Part shown: one piece after another, positions 36,925-44,614 of the stretch
Layout of the letters: the number at the start of each line of letters is the position of its first letter
Position numbering within the stretch: position 1 is the first letter of the stretch
Source: Weissella diestrammenae
GTDB taxonomy: Bacteria > Bacillota > Bacilli > Lactobacillales > Lactobacillaceae
DNA length: 64,000 nt
Reading direction: 5' to 3'
Assembly (NCBI RefSeq): GCF_014397255.1
Contig: NZ_CP060724.1
Coordinates: 1,240,001 to 1,304,000, forward strand
Translations under genes and position numbers: made by a program
The notes under the pieces: generated by a model
Told to the model about the DNA's origin: nothing
Seen by the model: the letters and a program-made list of their open reading frames with translations, nothing else
Databases searched by the model: none

Positions 36925-37773
36925 TTAATGGCCAACTTCCCAATAATATCCAGCTGGTAATGCGACACCTGGTGCAATAATGTGACTGTGCCCTTTTCGG
37001 GTTGCGCCCAGGTATATCCATTCTCAATTGCCCAACGACTACCAGTAGCGATTAGTTGGCTGAGTTTGAGCAGCATATGCTGCTGCGGATGCTTGAGTTG
37101 AACTCTGATATGCAGCAGCAGATTCAGCAGCTTTTGAGCTTTCAGCTTCGGAACTTGCGATGGACATTGAAACTGATACAGATACAGATTCAGATGCTAT
37201 TGATTCCGATTCAGATATCGAAGACGCAATAGATTCACTTTCATCATCTTCTGTAGTATTACTTGTAGATGATGAGCTTATGGAGTCTAATTTTGTTGGG
37301 GCGGGCGAGTGTTGAGATGAATAGCCAATCGTGCCTACAACGATTAGTGAAATTGAAATAAGCAATATCCAAAACGCGTTTTTATTTTTTTCTTTTTTAA
37401 GTAACCTTGAATTTATAAATATATATCCACTGATGATAAGTAACAAAACACCTAATATGACACTGGTTTGACCCATAAAGTAGCTCGCTAATAAAGATAT
37501 AATACCGACTAGAAACCAGAACCACCAGTTATTGGTATTGCCATTCTTCAATACTCTATTCAGTTGATTCAAATTGTTTGATTTAGAACTCGATGAATCC
37601 TTGACATATGAGATTCCTGTTCCTGGAATTGATGATGTTGTCCTAGTACCGCCACTTGCTTTTTTTGTATAACGAAAATTTTTACTACCAAAACTCCAAC
37701 CGATACCGGATTTACTAAAATTAAGTTTAGCGCCTCCGCCTAGATTAATGCTTTTTCTGAATCTGAATCCCAT
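36925..37773 (-). pseudogene. DUF4236 membrane protein gene with frameshifted 3' end
   Basis: The 5' part encodes 244 aa: an N-terminal DUF4236 domain (GFRFRKSINLGGGAKLNFSKSG...), two or three membrane helices (residues 80-150) and a Ser/Ala-rich tail. The stop at 37039 lies in the middle of a longer coding region. The next frame reads SQLIATGSRWAIENGYTWAQPEK and, after a second shift, GHSHIIAPGVALPAGYYWEVGH up to 36925, a Trp/Tyr-rich end that looks like a surface-protein C-terminus. Two indels therefore removed the tail. SD AAGGAG precedes the ATG. It belongs to the accessory genes between integrase and repressor. Confidence 0.6.
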
Positions 37774-37795
37774 TGATAACTCCTTAAAATAGACC

Positions 37796-37821
37796 TTTTA
37801 ACGTGATTATCTGGCACGTAA
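37796..37821 (-). repeat. ACGTG..CACGT repeat, copy 1
   Basis: Degenerate 26-bp element with ACGTG and CACGT arms, 25 bp ahead of the DUF4236 gene. Most diverged copy (see the finding on this family). Confidence 0.6.
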
Positions 37822-37857
37822 TATGTATTTCCCAATACAAAGAAAGGGGAATGCTTT

Positions 37858-38538
37858 TTATTTGAATGAATCCAATGTTAATGACTTATCTAGCGCAGAA
37901 GAACGACCTATTTCTTTTCCAGATTGATCACAAACAACTGAAAAGGGCAGACTTGGATTATCCTTAGTACTTAAATCAAAAAAATTGACCAGTCTGTAAT
38001 CAATGAATATTTGAGAAGCTGCTGCGAATTGCGCTTGTTTCGCAACTGCAAGAATTCCTGGTTTGTTTAGAACATTTGCAGCGTCAGCGGTTAAATAAAT
38101 TTTAATTCCATTTGTACCACCAGCATCATAGTATGCAATTTTATTGATAGTTGTTGACCACGCAAAATTTGTGTTTGGTTCACGTGTTTCACCTTCTGGC
38201 AATGCTTTTCCGTTTTCGTCGAGTTTACCAGTTGCAAAGCCTTGGTCTTCGCTTAGATGATTAGCTATCAACTCATTGAACTTAGAGATTATCTGTCTAT
38301 CACTTACTTTTTCTCTTTTGTTGATGCTTGGTTTAGTTGCTGATTTGTTTGAATTTGAGCTATCAATTGACACGAATAGTATCCCGATAATCAGGAAGAT
38401 AAGTGCTATCGTTAATGTCCGCTTATCTTGTTTATTCATATCATTCACTTTTTTTACTTTATTCTTATTTAGTTTGACTGCTAATACGATAGACGTAACT
38501 AACGCAATGAGTAGCAGTAAAATACCAAATACTGTCAT
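37858..38538 (-). CDS. Two-helix membrane protein, unknown function
   Basis: A 226-aa protein with two N-terminal membrane helices (ILLLLIALVTSIVLAVKL and LTIALIFLIIGILFVSI) and an extracytoplasmic domain of about 160 aa that is Asn/Ser rich at first (SSNSNKSATKPS). The domain (residues 75-226) has a mixed alpha/beta look with INKIAYYDAGGTNGIKIYLTADAANVL. I do not recognise the family. It lies in the lysogeny module, where superinfection exclusion proteins are common. Confidence 0.7.
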   Translation of the reverse strand: MTVFGILLLLIALVTSIVLAVKLNKNKVKKVNDMNKQDKRTLTIALIFLIIGILFVSIDSSNSNKSATKPSINKREKVSDRQIISKFNELIANHLSEDQGFATGKLDENGKALPEGETREPNTNFAWSTTINKIAYYDAGGTNGIKIYLTADAANVLNKPGILAVAKQAQFAAASQIFIDYRLVNFFDLSTKDNPSLPFSVVCDQSGKEIGRSSALDKSLTLDSFK

Positions 38539-38600
38539 AATTCATAGCTCCTTAAAATAAACTTTTTCGTCGTTTATGATTGGACTTAATTGGGTGAATT

Positions 38601-38948
38601 TTATTTATTATGTTTTCGCGATTTATTATTGGGGAGTTTAATATGTTTGTTATCTTGAATACGTACTGATATTTTTAATGCGTATGCTGTGTATCCTAAT
38701 AAAATTGTAGAAATAAGGGATACTACGAAAATCAACGGGGTAACGTGTTGACCTTGAATTCCAATTTCAAAATAAATTGTTGAGAACGGGACAAACGTCA
38801 AAAATATTAAAATATATCTAAGCCATCTGCATGCACTTATACTTACATTTTTGATTATTTTTTCAATTAACTTATTGATTAATATGAAGATAACGGTGAG
38901 AATTAGAGACCCTGTTAAATATAGATAGAAGTGGTCATATTTTGCCAT
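38601..38948 (-). CDS. Small polytopic membrane protein, unknown
   Basis: A 115-aa protein with three predicted helices (LYLTGSLILTVIFILINKL, WLRYILIFLTFVPFSTIYF, PLIFVVSLISTILLGYTAYAL) and a basic tail KLPNNKSRKHNK. No family recognised. It is oriented with its neighbours toward the integrase. Confidence 0.65.
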   Translation of the reverse strand: MAKYDHFYLYLTGSLILTVIFILINKLIEKIIKNVSISACRWLRYILIFLTFVPFSTIYFEIGIQGQHVTPLIFVVSLISTILLGYTAYALKISVRIQDNKHIKLPNNKSRKHNK

Positions 38949-39067
38949 TTTTGGTACTCCAAATAATTGTTATTAACAAGTAAGAAATTACATATTGATA
39001 GCATCTGCACTCCTTCTTGATGTTTTTTTGTAAGCTATGAAAAAGGATGCTTACTTGTCATTCAATG

Positions 39068-39418
39068 TTAGAAATATATGGGCAGTATTAAAAATTTCAA
39101 GGTAATCGAGACTATCAATATTCCTATGATTGAACCAATTAAAGAGCAGAGCCAAAAAATTGGTTTATTTAAAAATATTTTGAAACGTACAGCTCCGACA
39201 ATAGCACCAACTCCGCCACCTAAAATGCTAAACCAAAAAAGAGATCGATTCAGTGTTGTGTACTGCACATTTCCTGCTAATTTGTCTCTAGAAAATTTTG
39301 AATTAGAGCTAATCTCTACATATGCCAAAAAGTTCAGAACAAGTATTAAAAGAGGAATTGCCTCAGGACCAGAATGTGTTCCTGCTAATAATGTAATCAG
39401 ACCACTAGTTTCTATCAT
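39068..39418 (-). CDS. DUF1294-like membrane protein
   Basis: A 116-aa protein with helices at both ends. The middle, DKLAGN..LNRSLFWFSILGGGVGAIVGAVRFKIF, resembles the DUF1294 pattern (DK..A, GG.GA..G..) but weakly. A repeat copy sits about 20 bp upstream of the ATG. Function unknown. Confidence 0.6.
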   Translation of the reverse strand: MIETSGLITLLAGTHSGPEAIPLLILVLNFLAYVEISSNSKFSRDKLAGNVQYTTLNRSLFWFSILGGGVGAIVGAVRFKIFLNKPIFWLCSLIGSIIGILIVSITLKFLILPIYF

Positions 39419-39437
39419 GTAACTGTCCTAATTAACC

Positions 39438-39463
39438 TTTTAACGTGGATGCCTGGCACGTAT
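39438..39463 (-). repeat. ACGTG..CACGT repeat, copy 2
   Basis: ACGTGGATGCCTGGCACGT core, followed on the + strand by a CCCACA..TGTGGG hairpin. It lies 20 bp ahead of the DUF1294-like gene. Confidence 0.65.
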
Positions 39464-39503
39464 GTATCTATCCCACAGAATTGTGGGTACCGGTGTATAG
39501 AGT

Positions 39504-39665
39504 CTAATGTTGATGAGTTATACGAACGCCAAGAAAAAACAAAGTGACACTGAGTACTAATAATGCCCATTTTACTTGGGGTGACACGCTTAGTTTTTTT
39601 GAATTTTGTACATAGAGCCATAGAAGGAATAAAAATAATCCGATAATTGCAATAATATTACCCAT
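39504..39665 (-). CDS. Small membrane protein (53 aa)
   Basis: Two hydrophobic segments (IIAIIGLFLFLLWLYV and ALLVLSVTLFFLGV) separated by a basic loop. Start ATG 39665 was chosen for TGGAG 7 bp upstream. The longer frame begins inside the repeat element and lacks an SD. Unknown function. Confidence 0.55.
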   Translation of the reverse strand: MGNIIAIIGLFLFLLWLYVQNSKKLSVSPQVKWALLVLSVTLFFLGVRITHQH

Positions 39666-39689
39666 TTGATACTCCATTAAAATGAATAG

Positions 39690-39714
39690 TTTAACGTGGA
39701 TGTTCGGCGTGTAT
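39690..39714 (-). repeat. ACGTG..CACGT repeat, copy 3
   Basis: ACGTGGATGTTCGGCGTGT core, again followed by a CCCAC..GTGGG hairpin. It lies just upstream of the 53-aa membrane protein gene. Confidence 0.65.
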
Positions 39715-39742
39715 GTATCCCACAATAAAGTGGGAATTAAGT

Positions 39743-40108
39743 TTAGTTCCAACGACTAGGCTTAGAAGGTAGAAGCATCAAAATAATTTTCCAGATAGTC
39801 CCGATGAATGGGATAATCGAAATTAAAACCCACCAACCTGAACGGTCAGTATCGTGAAGCCGACGGATTGACACCGTTAGATTTGCGAACCAAAGAACAA
39901 TGATAGCAACGTTTCGAATCATAGAAACTGTCAAATCTTGAACATTATAAATTTCGGTGATTGGGTGTCCTGTGAGTCCTTGAATGAAATTAACAATCAG
40001 AGCTCCCAAAACGAAATTAATAATTACTGGCCACCAATAGTCAGAGCGACTTGCTGTTCCTGAAGCATCCAGAAAGTTATTCCAGAATTTCTTATAAGAT
40101 GTAATCAT
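39743..40108 (-). CDS. DUF805 membrane protein
   Basis: A 121-aa protein with four membrane helices. FLDASGTASRSDYWWPVIINFVLGAL and VSIRRLHDTDRSGWWVLISIIPFIGTIWKIILMLLP are the DUF805 (YhaH-type) signatures. Molecular function unknown in the family. It is often phage- or island-borne. AAGGAG precedes the ATG. Confidence 0.88.
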   Translation of the reverse strand: MITSYKKFWNNFLDASGTASRSDYWWPVIINFVLGALIVNFIQGLTGHPITEIYNVQDLTVSMIRNVAIIVLWFANLTVSIRRLHDTDRSGWWVLISIIPFIGTIWKIILMLLPSKPSRWN

Positions 40109-40126
40109 AAGCTTTCTCCTTAAACC

Positions 40127-40151
40127 TTTTAGCGTGGATATTCAGCACGTA
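40127..40151 (-). repeat. ACGTG..CACGT repeat, copy 4
   Basis: GCGTGGATATTCAGCACGT core, about 20 bp ahead of the DUF805 gene. Confidence 0.65.
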
Positions 40152-40244
40152 TTAGAGTTTGACATCGTTTAAATGCAAGAAATAGAGTTATATGTTATAC
40201 TTTGTGTAGATTATATGGGATAGAAGTTATGTGCCTCTGTCTAT

Positions 40245-40278
40245 AAACCACCAGGAAGTGAAGCGCCTGATGGTTTTT
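40245..40278 (+). terminator. Hairpin with T tract overlapping the start of a small gene
   Basis: AAACCACCAGG pairs with CCTGATGGTTTT. The ATG of the next small gene lies in the 3' arm, so the hairpin would cover SD and start as well as act as a terminator. Confidence 0.6.
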
Positions 40279-40461
40279 ATTTTATACATATTTTTTGTGC
40301 TACACTTATTTGGTGCCAGCTTCACAATAGGCACTAGATTGGAGGCATATAGTAGTAGTATGTTCCATGTAATCGATACGTTGCTTGCAGCGTTATTGTC
40401 ATTGATTGTGGCTGTAATAACACCATTTATCATTGACGCATTAAAGAAGTTATTTAAGTAG
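40270..40461 (+). CDS. Small two-helix membrane protein on the opposite strand
   Basis: A 63-aa protein: VFILYIFFVLHLFGASFTI and TLLAALLSLIVAVITPFII helices with a Lys-rich tail KKLFK. SD AGGAAGTGAAG lies in the loop of the upstream hairpin. It is the only plus-strand gene in this block and is bracketed by two hairpins, an arrangement that recalls type I toxin or holin-like genes. I cannot assign a family. Confidence 0.5.
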   Translation: MVFILYIFFVLHLFGASFTIGTRLEAYSSSMFHVIDTLLAALLSLIVAVITPFIIDALKKLFK

Positions 40462-40468
40462 CTTCTGG

Positions 40469-40492
40469 GCTCTGCTTCGGCAGAGCTTTTTT
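40469..40492 (+). terminator. Terminator after the small plus-strand gene
   Basis: GCTCTGC-TTCG-GCAGAGC with T6. Confidence 0.9.
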
Positions 40493-40618
40493 ATTTTGTT
40501 AATTAATTGGTTGAAAATTTTAATCGGTCAGTGAGCATTGATTCTAAATAATGAGCAGTGTCGAACCAATTCATGAGTATGGAAGAAGTGGGTGACTAAT
40601 TATATTGCTTCAATCAGT

Positions 40619-40644
40619 CTTTTAACGTAGATGTTCAGAACGAT
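40619..40644 (-). repeat. ACGTG..CACGT repeat, copy 5
   Basis: Here the element forms the end of a coding frame (YRSEHLR and stop). Confidence 0.6.
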
Positions 40645-40873
40645 AATCATCTTTTTCTATTTTTTTAGCAGCATTAAACTTAACTATGGACCAGATAGTC
40701 ATAAAGTGTAACGGGATAAATGTCGGTTTCTCTAATTTAAACGTTCCATTGGCTATCTTAAATGAGATCATTTCGCCTCTTGTATAGATAGCTACGAGTA
40801 CGGAAATAGCAGTTAATATCGTCAATACTATGGATAAGACAAGTCAAAATACAGATTTATTCAAAATATTCAT
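40622..40873 (-). pseudogene. Small membrane protein gene with in-frame TGA
   Basis: The frame from ATG 40873 reads MNILNKSVF, stop (TGA at 40844-40846), then LVLSIVLTILTAISVLVAIYTRGEM and on to DDYRSEHLR. A Trp codon changed to TGA would explain it, since FW would fit the start of the helix. Without the stop it is an 83-aa one-helix protein. The ORF could restart at TTG 40825 but would lose half the helix. Confidence 0.6.
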
Positions 40874-40909
40874 CTCTTTTCGTATTAGTAGATTGATTGT
40901 TGTCAATCT

Positions 40910-40933
40910 GTTTACGTGGTTGTTCAGCGCGTA
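40910..40933 (-). repeat. ACGTG..CACGT repeat, copy 6
   Basis: ACGTGGTTGTTCAGCGCGT core between the ImmA-like remnant and the broken membrane protein gene. Confidence 0.6.
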
Positions 40934-40936
40934 AGT

Positions 40937-41316
40937 TTATTTTGCGATACTAGTTTTAAATAAATTGGCAGCAAGATCTAGGTGCTCGTTTGCGCCAGTG
41001 CAGTTTACAAAATCCAACAAGTTATTACTATATTCATAGTAATCCCAACGCTTTTTAAGATATTGAATGGCTAGGGGAGCTGCTTCACGTTCATCTGGAT
41101 TAGTTACATCGTAGTCAGTGAAGGATAGTCTGCGATGATGGTGTAGTGCGTGAATATATTCTTCAGCTAAAGCGTATAGAGAACCATTGATACTACTTAG
41201 ATATATAATGTGCTCATCGGTGTCAGTATATGCTTCATTTTGAAGGGGTAATGAGGTTTCTACCTGATATCCTATGCTCTCAATATCATGTTTTAAATCA
41301 TCAAAAATATACTCAT
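40937..41316 (-). pseudogene. ImmA/IrrE-like metallopeptidase remnant
   Basis: The frame reads DDLKHDIESIGYQVET...DEHIIYLSSINGSLYALAEEYIHALHHHRRLSFTDYD...EREAAPLAIQYLKKRWDYY. LAEEYIHALHHH corresponds to the LAEExGHH zinc site of phage ImmA proteins, which cleave the neighbouring repressor on induction. No start codon exists in this frame. ATG 41316 reaches it only if one T is added to the T5 run behind it. The frame is also continuous with the repressor through a TAG at 41324. Either way ImmA is probably not made. Confidence 0.65.
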
Positions 41317-41323
41317 CTTTGAT

Positions 41324-41668
41324 CTACTCACGACCTTCATACAAGGTATCGAGATATTGTTTAATGAGTTTTGCATCATGATCAGTAACAGGATGACCAC
41401 CATACGAAACGAGTCTTTTTTTGATGCCTTCGATACTATTATCTGTTTCAACATTTGGTTGAATAGTTTTGTCATCAGAATTATTAATTAGTCTATTTGT
41501 AGAGACGTTTAAAACATCTGCAATTTTGGTTAATGTTTCTAAAGATGGATTTTTTCCGTTCTTATATTGATAGATTGCGTTTTTTGATAGACCGGCCCGC
41601 TCGGCTGTTACTTGTAGACTGAGTCCACGTTCTTTTGCAACTGTTTTAATATTATCAAAGACTGACAT
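41324..41668 (-). CDS. Phage repressor (XRE-type HTH)
   Basis: A 115-aa repressor-like protein. Residues 5-60 form an HTH: VAKERGLSLQVTAERAGLSKNAIYQYKNGKNPSLETLTKIADVLNVS. The short C-terminal part (IKKRLVSYGGHPVTDHDAKLIKQYLDTLYEG) is typical of Gram-positive phage CI-like proteins, which lack the LexA-type peptidase and are paired with ImmA. It diverges from the cro-like gene across a 248-bp operator region. Confidence 0.88.
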   Translation of the reverse strand: MSVFDNIKTVAKERGLSLQVTAERAGLSKNAIYQYKNGKNPSLETLTKIADVLNVSTNRLINNSDDKTIQPNVETDNSIEGIKKRLVSYGGHPVTDHDAKLIKQYLDTLYEGRE

Positions 41669-41731
41669 GTAGTTTCCTCACTATGAAATTATGAGAAATT
41701 TACACCAACAGAATAAAAAATGCGCGTTTTT

Positions 41732-41898
41732 TATAACATTGGTATTATAAATTCATCAAGTAATTAGTTAACAAAAAATAAACCATATCAGAAATATACT
41801 TTGGCGAGTGATGACTGGTATAGAGGTATTATTTGTTTCTTTTCTTATGCACTAATTTTATACCATTGTTATAAGTTTTGCAATAACTTGATGAATTT
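41732..41898. promoter_or_regulatory. Lysogeny switch with mirrored operator pairs
   Basis: AAATTCATCAAGT (41749-41761) recurs as its exact reverse complement ACTTGATGAATTT at 41886-41898. TATAACATTGGTATTATA (41732-41749) recurs inverted as TATACCATTGTTATA (41859-41873) with one mismatch. The two sites flank the divergent promoters of repressor and cro. Confidence 0.7.
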
Positions 41899-41916
41899 AA
41901 TACAAGGAGGATAAAA

Positions 41917-42120
41917 ATGAGTGAATTAGAGATGGCAGTAGCTGACTTGCGTATCAAATTCAAAAAAGCATTACTTGAAAACGATATGAAACAAATTGAG
42001 TTAGCACGAATATTAGATGTAGCGCCAGCACAAATTTCAAGAGCATTGGCGGGAAATACGACACCGAAAGACATTGAGATTCAGCGACAGGTAGCCAAGA
42101 TTTTGAAAATTAAGTTATAG
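41917..42120 (+). CDS. Cro-like HTH protein
   Basis: A 67-aa XRE-type regulator: DMKQIELARILDVAPAQISRALAGNTTPKDIEIQRQVAKIL. Strong SD AAGGAGG 8 bp before ATG. It is the first gene of the early (lytic) transcript, opposite the repressor, so the Cro role follows from position. Confidence 0.85.
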   Translation: MSELEMAVADLRIKFKKALLENDMKQIELARILDVAPAQISRALAGNTTPKDIEIQRQVAKILKIKL

Positions 42121-42132
42121 GAGGAGATGAAA

Positions 42133-42909
42133 ATGGAAAGTGTCACAGTATTTAATTTCGAACAAATGAATGTTCGAACAGTAGTAATAGATAACGAACC
42201 GTATTTTGTCGGTAAGGATGTTGCAGATGTTTTGGGATATAAGCGAACTGCGGATGCATTAAAGCAACATGTGGACATTGAAGACAAAGGGGTCGGTGAA
42301 ATACAGACCCCCGGCGGAATTCAAAATATGACTGTTATTAATGAATCTGGTGTATATTCATTAATCTTTGGTTCCAAGCTAGATTCAGCCAAGCGATTTA
42401 AAAAGTGGGTGACAACTGATGTCCTACCATCAATTCGTAAAAACGGTGCTTATTTGACCAACGAGAAGATTGAGGAGGTGCTAACGAATCCTGATACGTT
42501 GATTAGTTTAGCTACTCAATTGAAAGAAGAGCGAAATCAGAAATTAATGTTGCAACAGCAGGTTGCTGAGAGCCGACCAAAAGCAGACTACTATGATCGA
42601 ATTATGAAGTCTAAGTCATTAGTAACCATTAGCCAAATCGCTGAAGATTATGGTTGGTCAGCACAACGGACGAATGCCAAATTACATGAACTGGGAGTTC
42701 AGCATAAAGTTGGCGGTCAGTGGTTGATGTATGCAAAGCACAAAAACCACGGATATACGTTCAGTGAAACGCAGGATATCTCCCAAATAGTCGGGAAAGA
42801 CAAAGTGGTCATGAATACAAAATGGACACAAAAAGGTCGAGTATTCATTTATACATTGTTAAAAAACAAAGGTATATTGCCGACCATCGAACGAGACGAT
42901 GTGGCATAG
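42133..42909 (+). CDS. Phage antirepressor (BRO-N plus KilAC domains)
   Basis: A 258-aa protein with an N-terminal BRO domain (VVIDNEPYFVGKDVADVLGYKRTADALKQHVD...VINESGVYSLIFGSKLDSAKRFKKWVTTDVLPSIRKNGAY) and a C-terminal ANT/KilAC domain (TISQIAEDYGWSAQRTNAKLHELGVQHKVGGQWLMY...QKGRVFIYTLLKNKGILP). Such proteins bind and inactivate the repressor. ATG 42133 follows GGAGGAG at proper spacing. ATG 42127 is too close. Confidence 0.93.
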   Translation: MESVTVFNFEQMNVRTVVIDNEPYFVGKDVADVLGYKRTADALKQHVDIEDKGVGEIQTPGGIQNMTVINESGVYSLIFGSKLDSAKRFKKWVTTDVLPSIRKNGAYLTNEKIEEVLTNPDTLISLATQLKEERNQKLMLQQQVAESRPKADYYDRIMKSKSLVTISQIAEDYGWSAQRTNAKLHELGVQHKVGGQWLMYAKHKNHGYTFSETQDISQIVGKDKVVMNTKWTQKGRVFIYTLLKNKGILPTIERDDVA

Positions 42910-42952
42910 ATATGGTGTGAGAACGTTTAAAAAATGCGGAAGGAGTGGGGAT

Positions 42953-43207
42953 ATGACGGGAAAAACGAATGATATTGAAGTATTCAATAAAATCATTACG
43001 TATTCAGATACCATTAAAAAAATTATTAATGAATACTCTGATGAGATTGTTGATTCACTTTTACAAAACAACAAGACCTATTCTAGTGCTTTAACAGAAT
43101 TAAAGCAGAATAGGCCGATACAAAATGATGATATTCAGATGGATATTTTTAATCAAGTTTCCGAAAAAATTTTGAATGTTGCAACGAATCAGGAAGTTAA
43201 GGCTTAA
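42953..43207 (+). CDS. Hypothetical phage early protein
   Basis: An 84-aa, mostly helical acidic protein (EVFNKIITYSDTIKKIINEYSDEIVDSLLQNN). ATG 42953 has AAGGAG 7 bp upstream. It converges with the next gene on the opposite strand, overlapping by 11 bp. No family recognised. Confidence 0.6.
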   Translation: MTGKTNDIEVFNKIITYSDTIKKIINEYSDEIVDSLLQNNKTYSSALTELKQNRPIQNDDIQMDIFNQVSEKILNVATNQEVKA

Positions 43208-43529
43208 GAATGGATACTATCTCTCGCGCCCAACTAAGAATGTTCTTTATATCATCTGAAAATTTCTTCTCTCCGTATTCTATGCCGGAATTATTTAAGG
43301 TAATGATAAATGGTACATCGCTTCCGTACACAACGGTCAAATAGTTTAAGGTGGAGAGTTCGTTAATAGAGTCTATAGTATCGGCAGTTGACATATTTAA
43401 ATTAAGCGAATCGTGAAGAGTGGAATAGTTACCAAATATTTTAGCTTTTGTTTTATCTGTTCCAGAATTCACTTTAGATTTGTATTGATTATAAATCAAT
43501 ATTAGAAGTTTTTCTGTATCTGAAGTCAT
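43197..43529 (-). CDS. Hypothetical protein, winged-helix-like
   Basis: A 110-aa protein on the minus strand inside the plus-strand early operon. DTEKLLILIYNQYKSKV and DSINELSTLNYLTVVYGSDVPFIITLNNSGIEYGEKKF suggest a small winged-helix fold (helices then a wing hairpin), as in YjcQ-like phage proteins. An upstream ATG at 43547 would add six residues. The antisense orientation hints at its own promoter and a moron-like gene. Confidence 0.55.
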   Translation of the reverse strand: MTSDTEKLLILIYNQYKSKVNSGTDKTKAKIFGNYSTLHDSLNLNMSTADTIDSINELSTLNYLTVVYGSDVPFIITLNNSGIEYGEKKFSDDIKNILSWAREIVSILKP

Positions 43530-43627
43530 AAGTAATTCTCTTTTCATATTCGTTGTAGGACAAAGCAAATGAGCTAGTAAATAAATTTTATCAAAAAATA
43601 AGAAGAAGTAATGAAAGGAAGTGAATC

Positions 43628-43840
43628 ATGTATAAAAAGACATCAGATTTAATGGATCGCGGCTATCAACTTATGAATAGATTTGATGTGAGAGCCATTA
43701 TGGGCTGGAGCGATTATCGTTATTACAAAGAAACGTCCAAATCAGAGTGGTTGCGAAATTGTGTTAATCAAAACCCTGATGGTTTTCCAGAATGGCGGCG
43801 AAGTGATGTGGAGCGATTTTATCGTTTGAATAAATATTAG
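43628..43840 (+). CDS. Small phage DNA-binding-like protein
   Basis: A 70-aa basic protein rich in Tyr, Trp and Arg (FDVRAIMGWSDYRYYKETSKSEWLRNCVNQNPDGFPEWRRSDVERFYRLNK). The pattern recalls excisionase/MerR-like HTH proteins with a C-terminal W/R contact region. SD GAAAGGAAG precedes ATG. Function not assigned. Confidence 0.6.
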   Translation: MYKKTSDLMDRGYQLMNRFDVRAIMGWSDYRYYKETSKSEWLRNCVNQNPDGFPEWRRSDVERFYRLNKY

Positions 43841-43849
43841 GAGGAGTAA

Positions 43850-44041
43850 ATGAGTGGTTATGTATTAGTACCGATGACTACTATCATTGGGTTTCTATCA
43901 GTCATTGGTATTTACGCGGTTATCGAAGAAGTAGCACGTCGGGCCCGCAATAGAAAGATATTCGCGGAGTATGCAGAAGCACGTGAAGCACGATTAAATG
44001 ACACGTTTGTGATGCTTAATGAATTAGGGGAGACAAAATAA
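43850..44041 (+). CDS. Small one-helix membrane protein
   Basis: A 63-aa protein: an N-terminal membrane helix (LVPMTTIIGFLSVIGIYAVIEEV) and a charged cytosolic helix (ARRARNRKIFAEYAEAREARLND). SD GGAGGAG. Its stop overlaps the next gene start (TAATG). Common type in phage early operons, role unknown. Confidence 0.6.
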   Translation: MSGYVLVPMTTIIGFLSVIGIYAVIEEVARRARNRKIFAEYAEAREARLNDTFVMLNELGETK

Positions 44042-44343
44042 TGGTTATATAAATTGTTGGGACACCATATGAAGTGAAAATTGTGAAGGTAGTCGATAAT
44101 GACGAATATATTTGGGGATTAACGGTTTATTCAACAAATACCATTTATTTAAAGGAATCCCTAAATCATGATCGTAAAATTGAAACTTTAGTTCACGAAA
44201 TGACTCACGCGATTTTGTTTGAATCTGGATACAAGGATCATACAGAAGATATGGCTAGAACAATAGGGAAATTATTGTATTTAATTCTAAAAGAAAATGG
44301 TAATCCTAATACATTAGAGTTACCAAATTGGTTAAATATATGA
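44041..44343 (+). pseudogene. Phage metallopeptidase-like gene with stop at codon 4
   Basis: From ATG 44041 the frame reads MVI, TAA (44050-44052), then IVGTPYEVKIVKVVDNDEYIWGLTVYSTNTIYLKESLNHDRKIETLVHEMTHAILFESGY. HEMTH is a zinc-metallopeptidase motif seen in short ImmA-like phage proteins. A Lys codon to TAA change is the simplest explanation. Translation from GTG 44074 would still cover the HExxH region but lose the first strand. Confidence 0.65.
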
Positions 44344-44344
44344 G

Positions 44345-44488
44345 TCATTTCTTATGACTTTTTGCTTGAGAAAGTGCACTAGCAGCTAAAGTTTTGGTTG
44401 TTTTATTTGTCTTTCCACTACGTAGAGCTTTTGAAGCTTTAGTAGCTACTTTTGCGGACGTTGTCTTTCGACTAGATGATTTCGGCAT
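44345..44488 (-). CDS. Small Ser/Thr/Lys-rich basic protein
   Basis: A 47-aa protein starting MPKSSSRKTTSAKVATKASKAL and ending in AASALSQAKSHKK. A very strong SD AAGGAGG lies 7 bp before the ATG. The composition (Lys, Ser, Thr, Ala) and the motif SK.LRSGKTNKTTKTLAASALSQ match a small basic protein type I recall from many bacteria and phages with unknown function, possibly nucleic-acid binding. It is antisense to the early operon. Confidence 0.6.
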   Translation of the reverse strand: MPKSSSRKTTSAKVATKASKALRSGKTNKTTKTLAASALSQAKSHKK

Positions 44489-44614
44489 AATGATCCTCCT
44501 TATTAAAAAATTGAGATTAATTATTATTGAGTGTTATCTGATGCAAATAGGATTAAATCTAGAGTTAATTATAACCTGATTTTATTATAGGTACAACTGA
44601 AGAAAGGAATGAAT

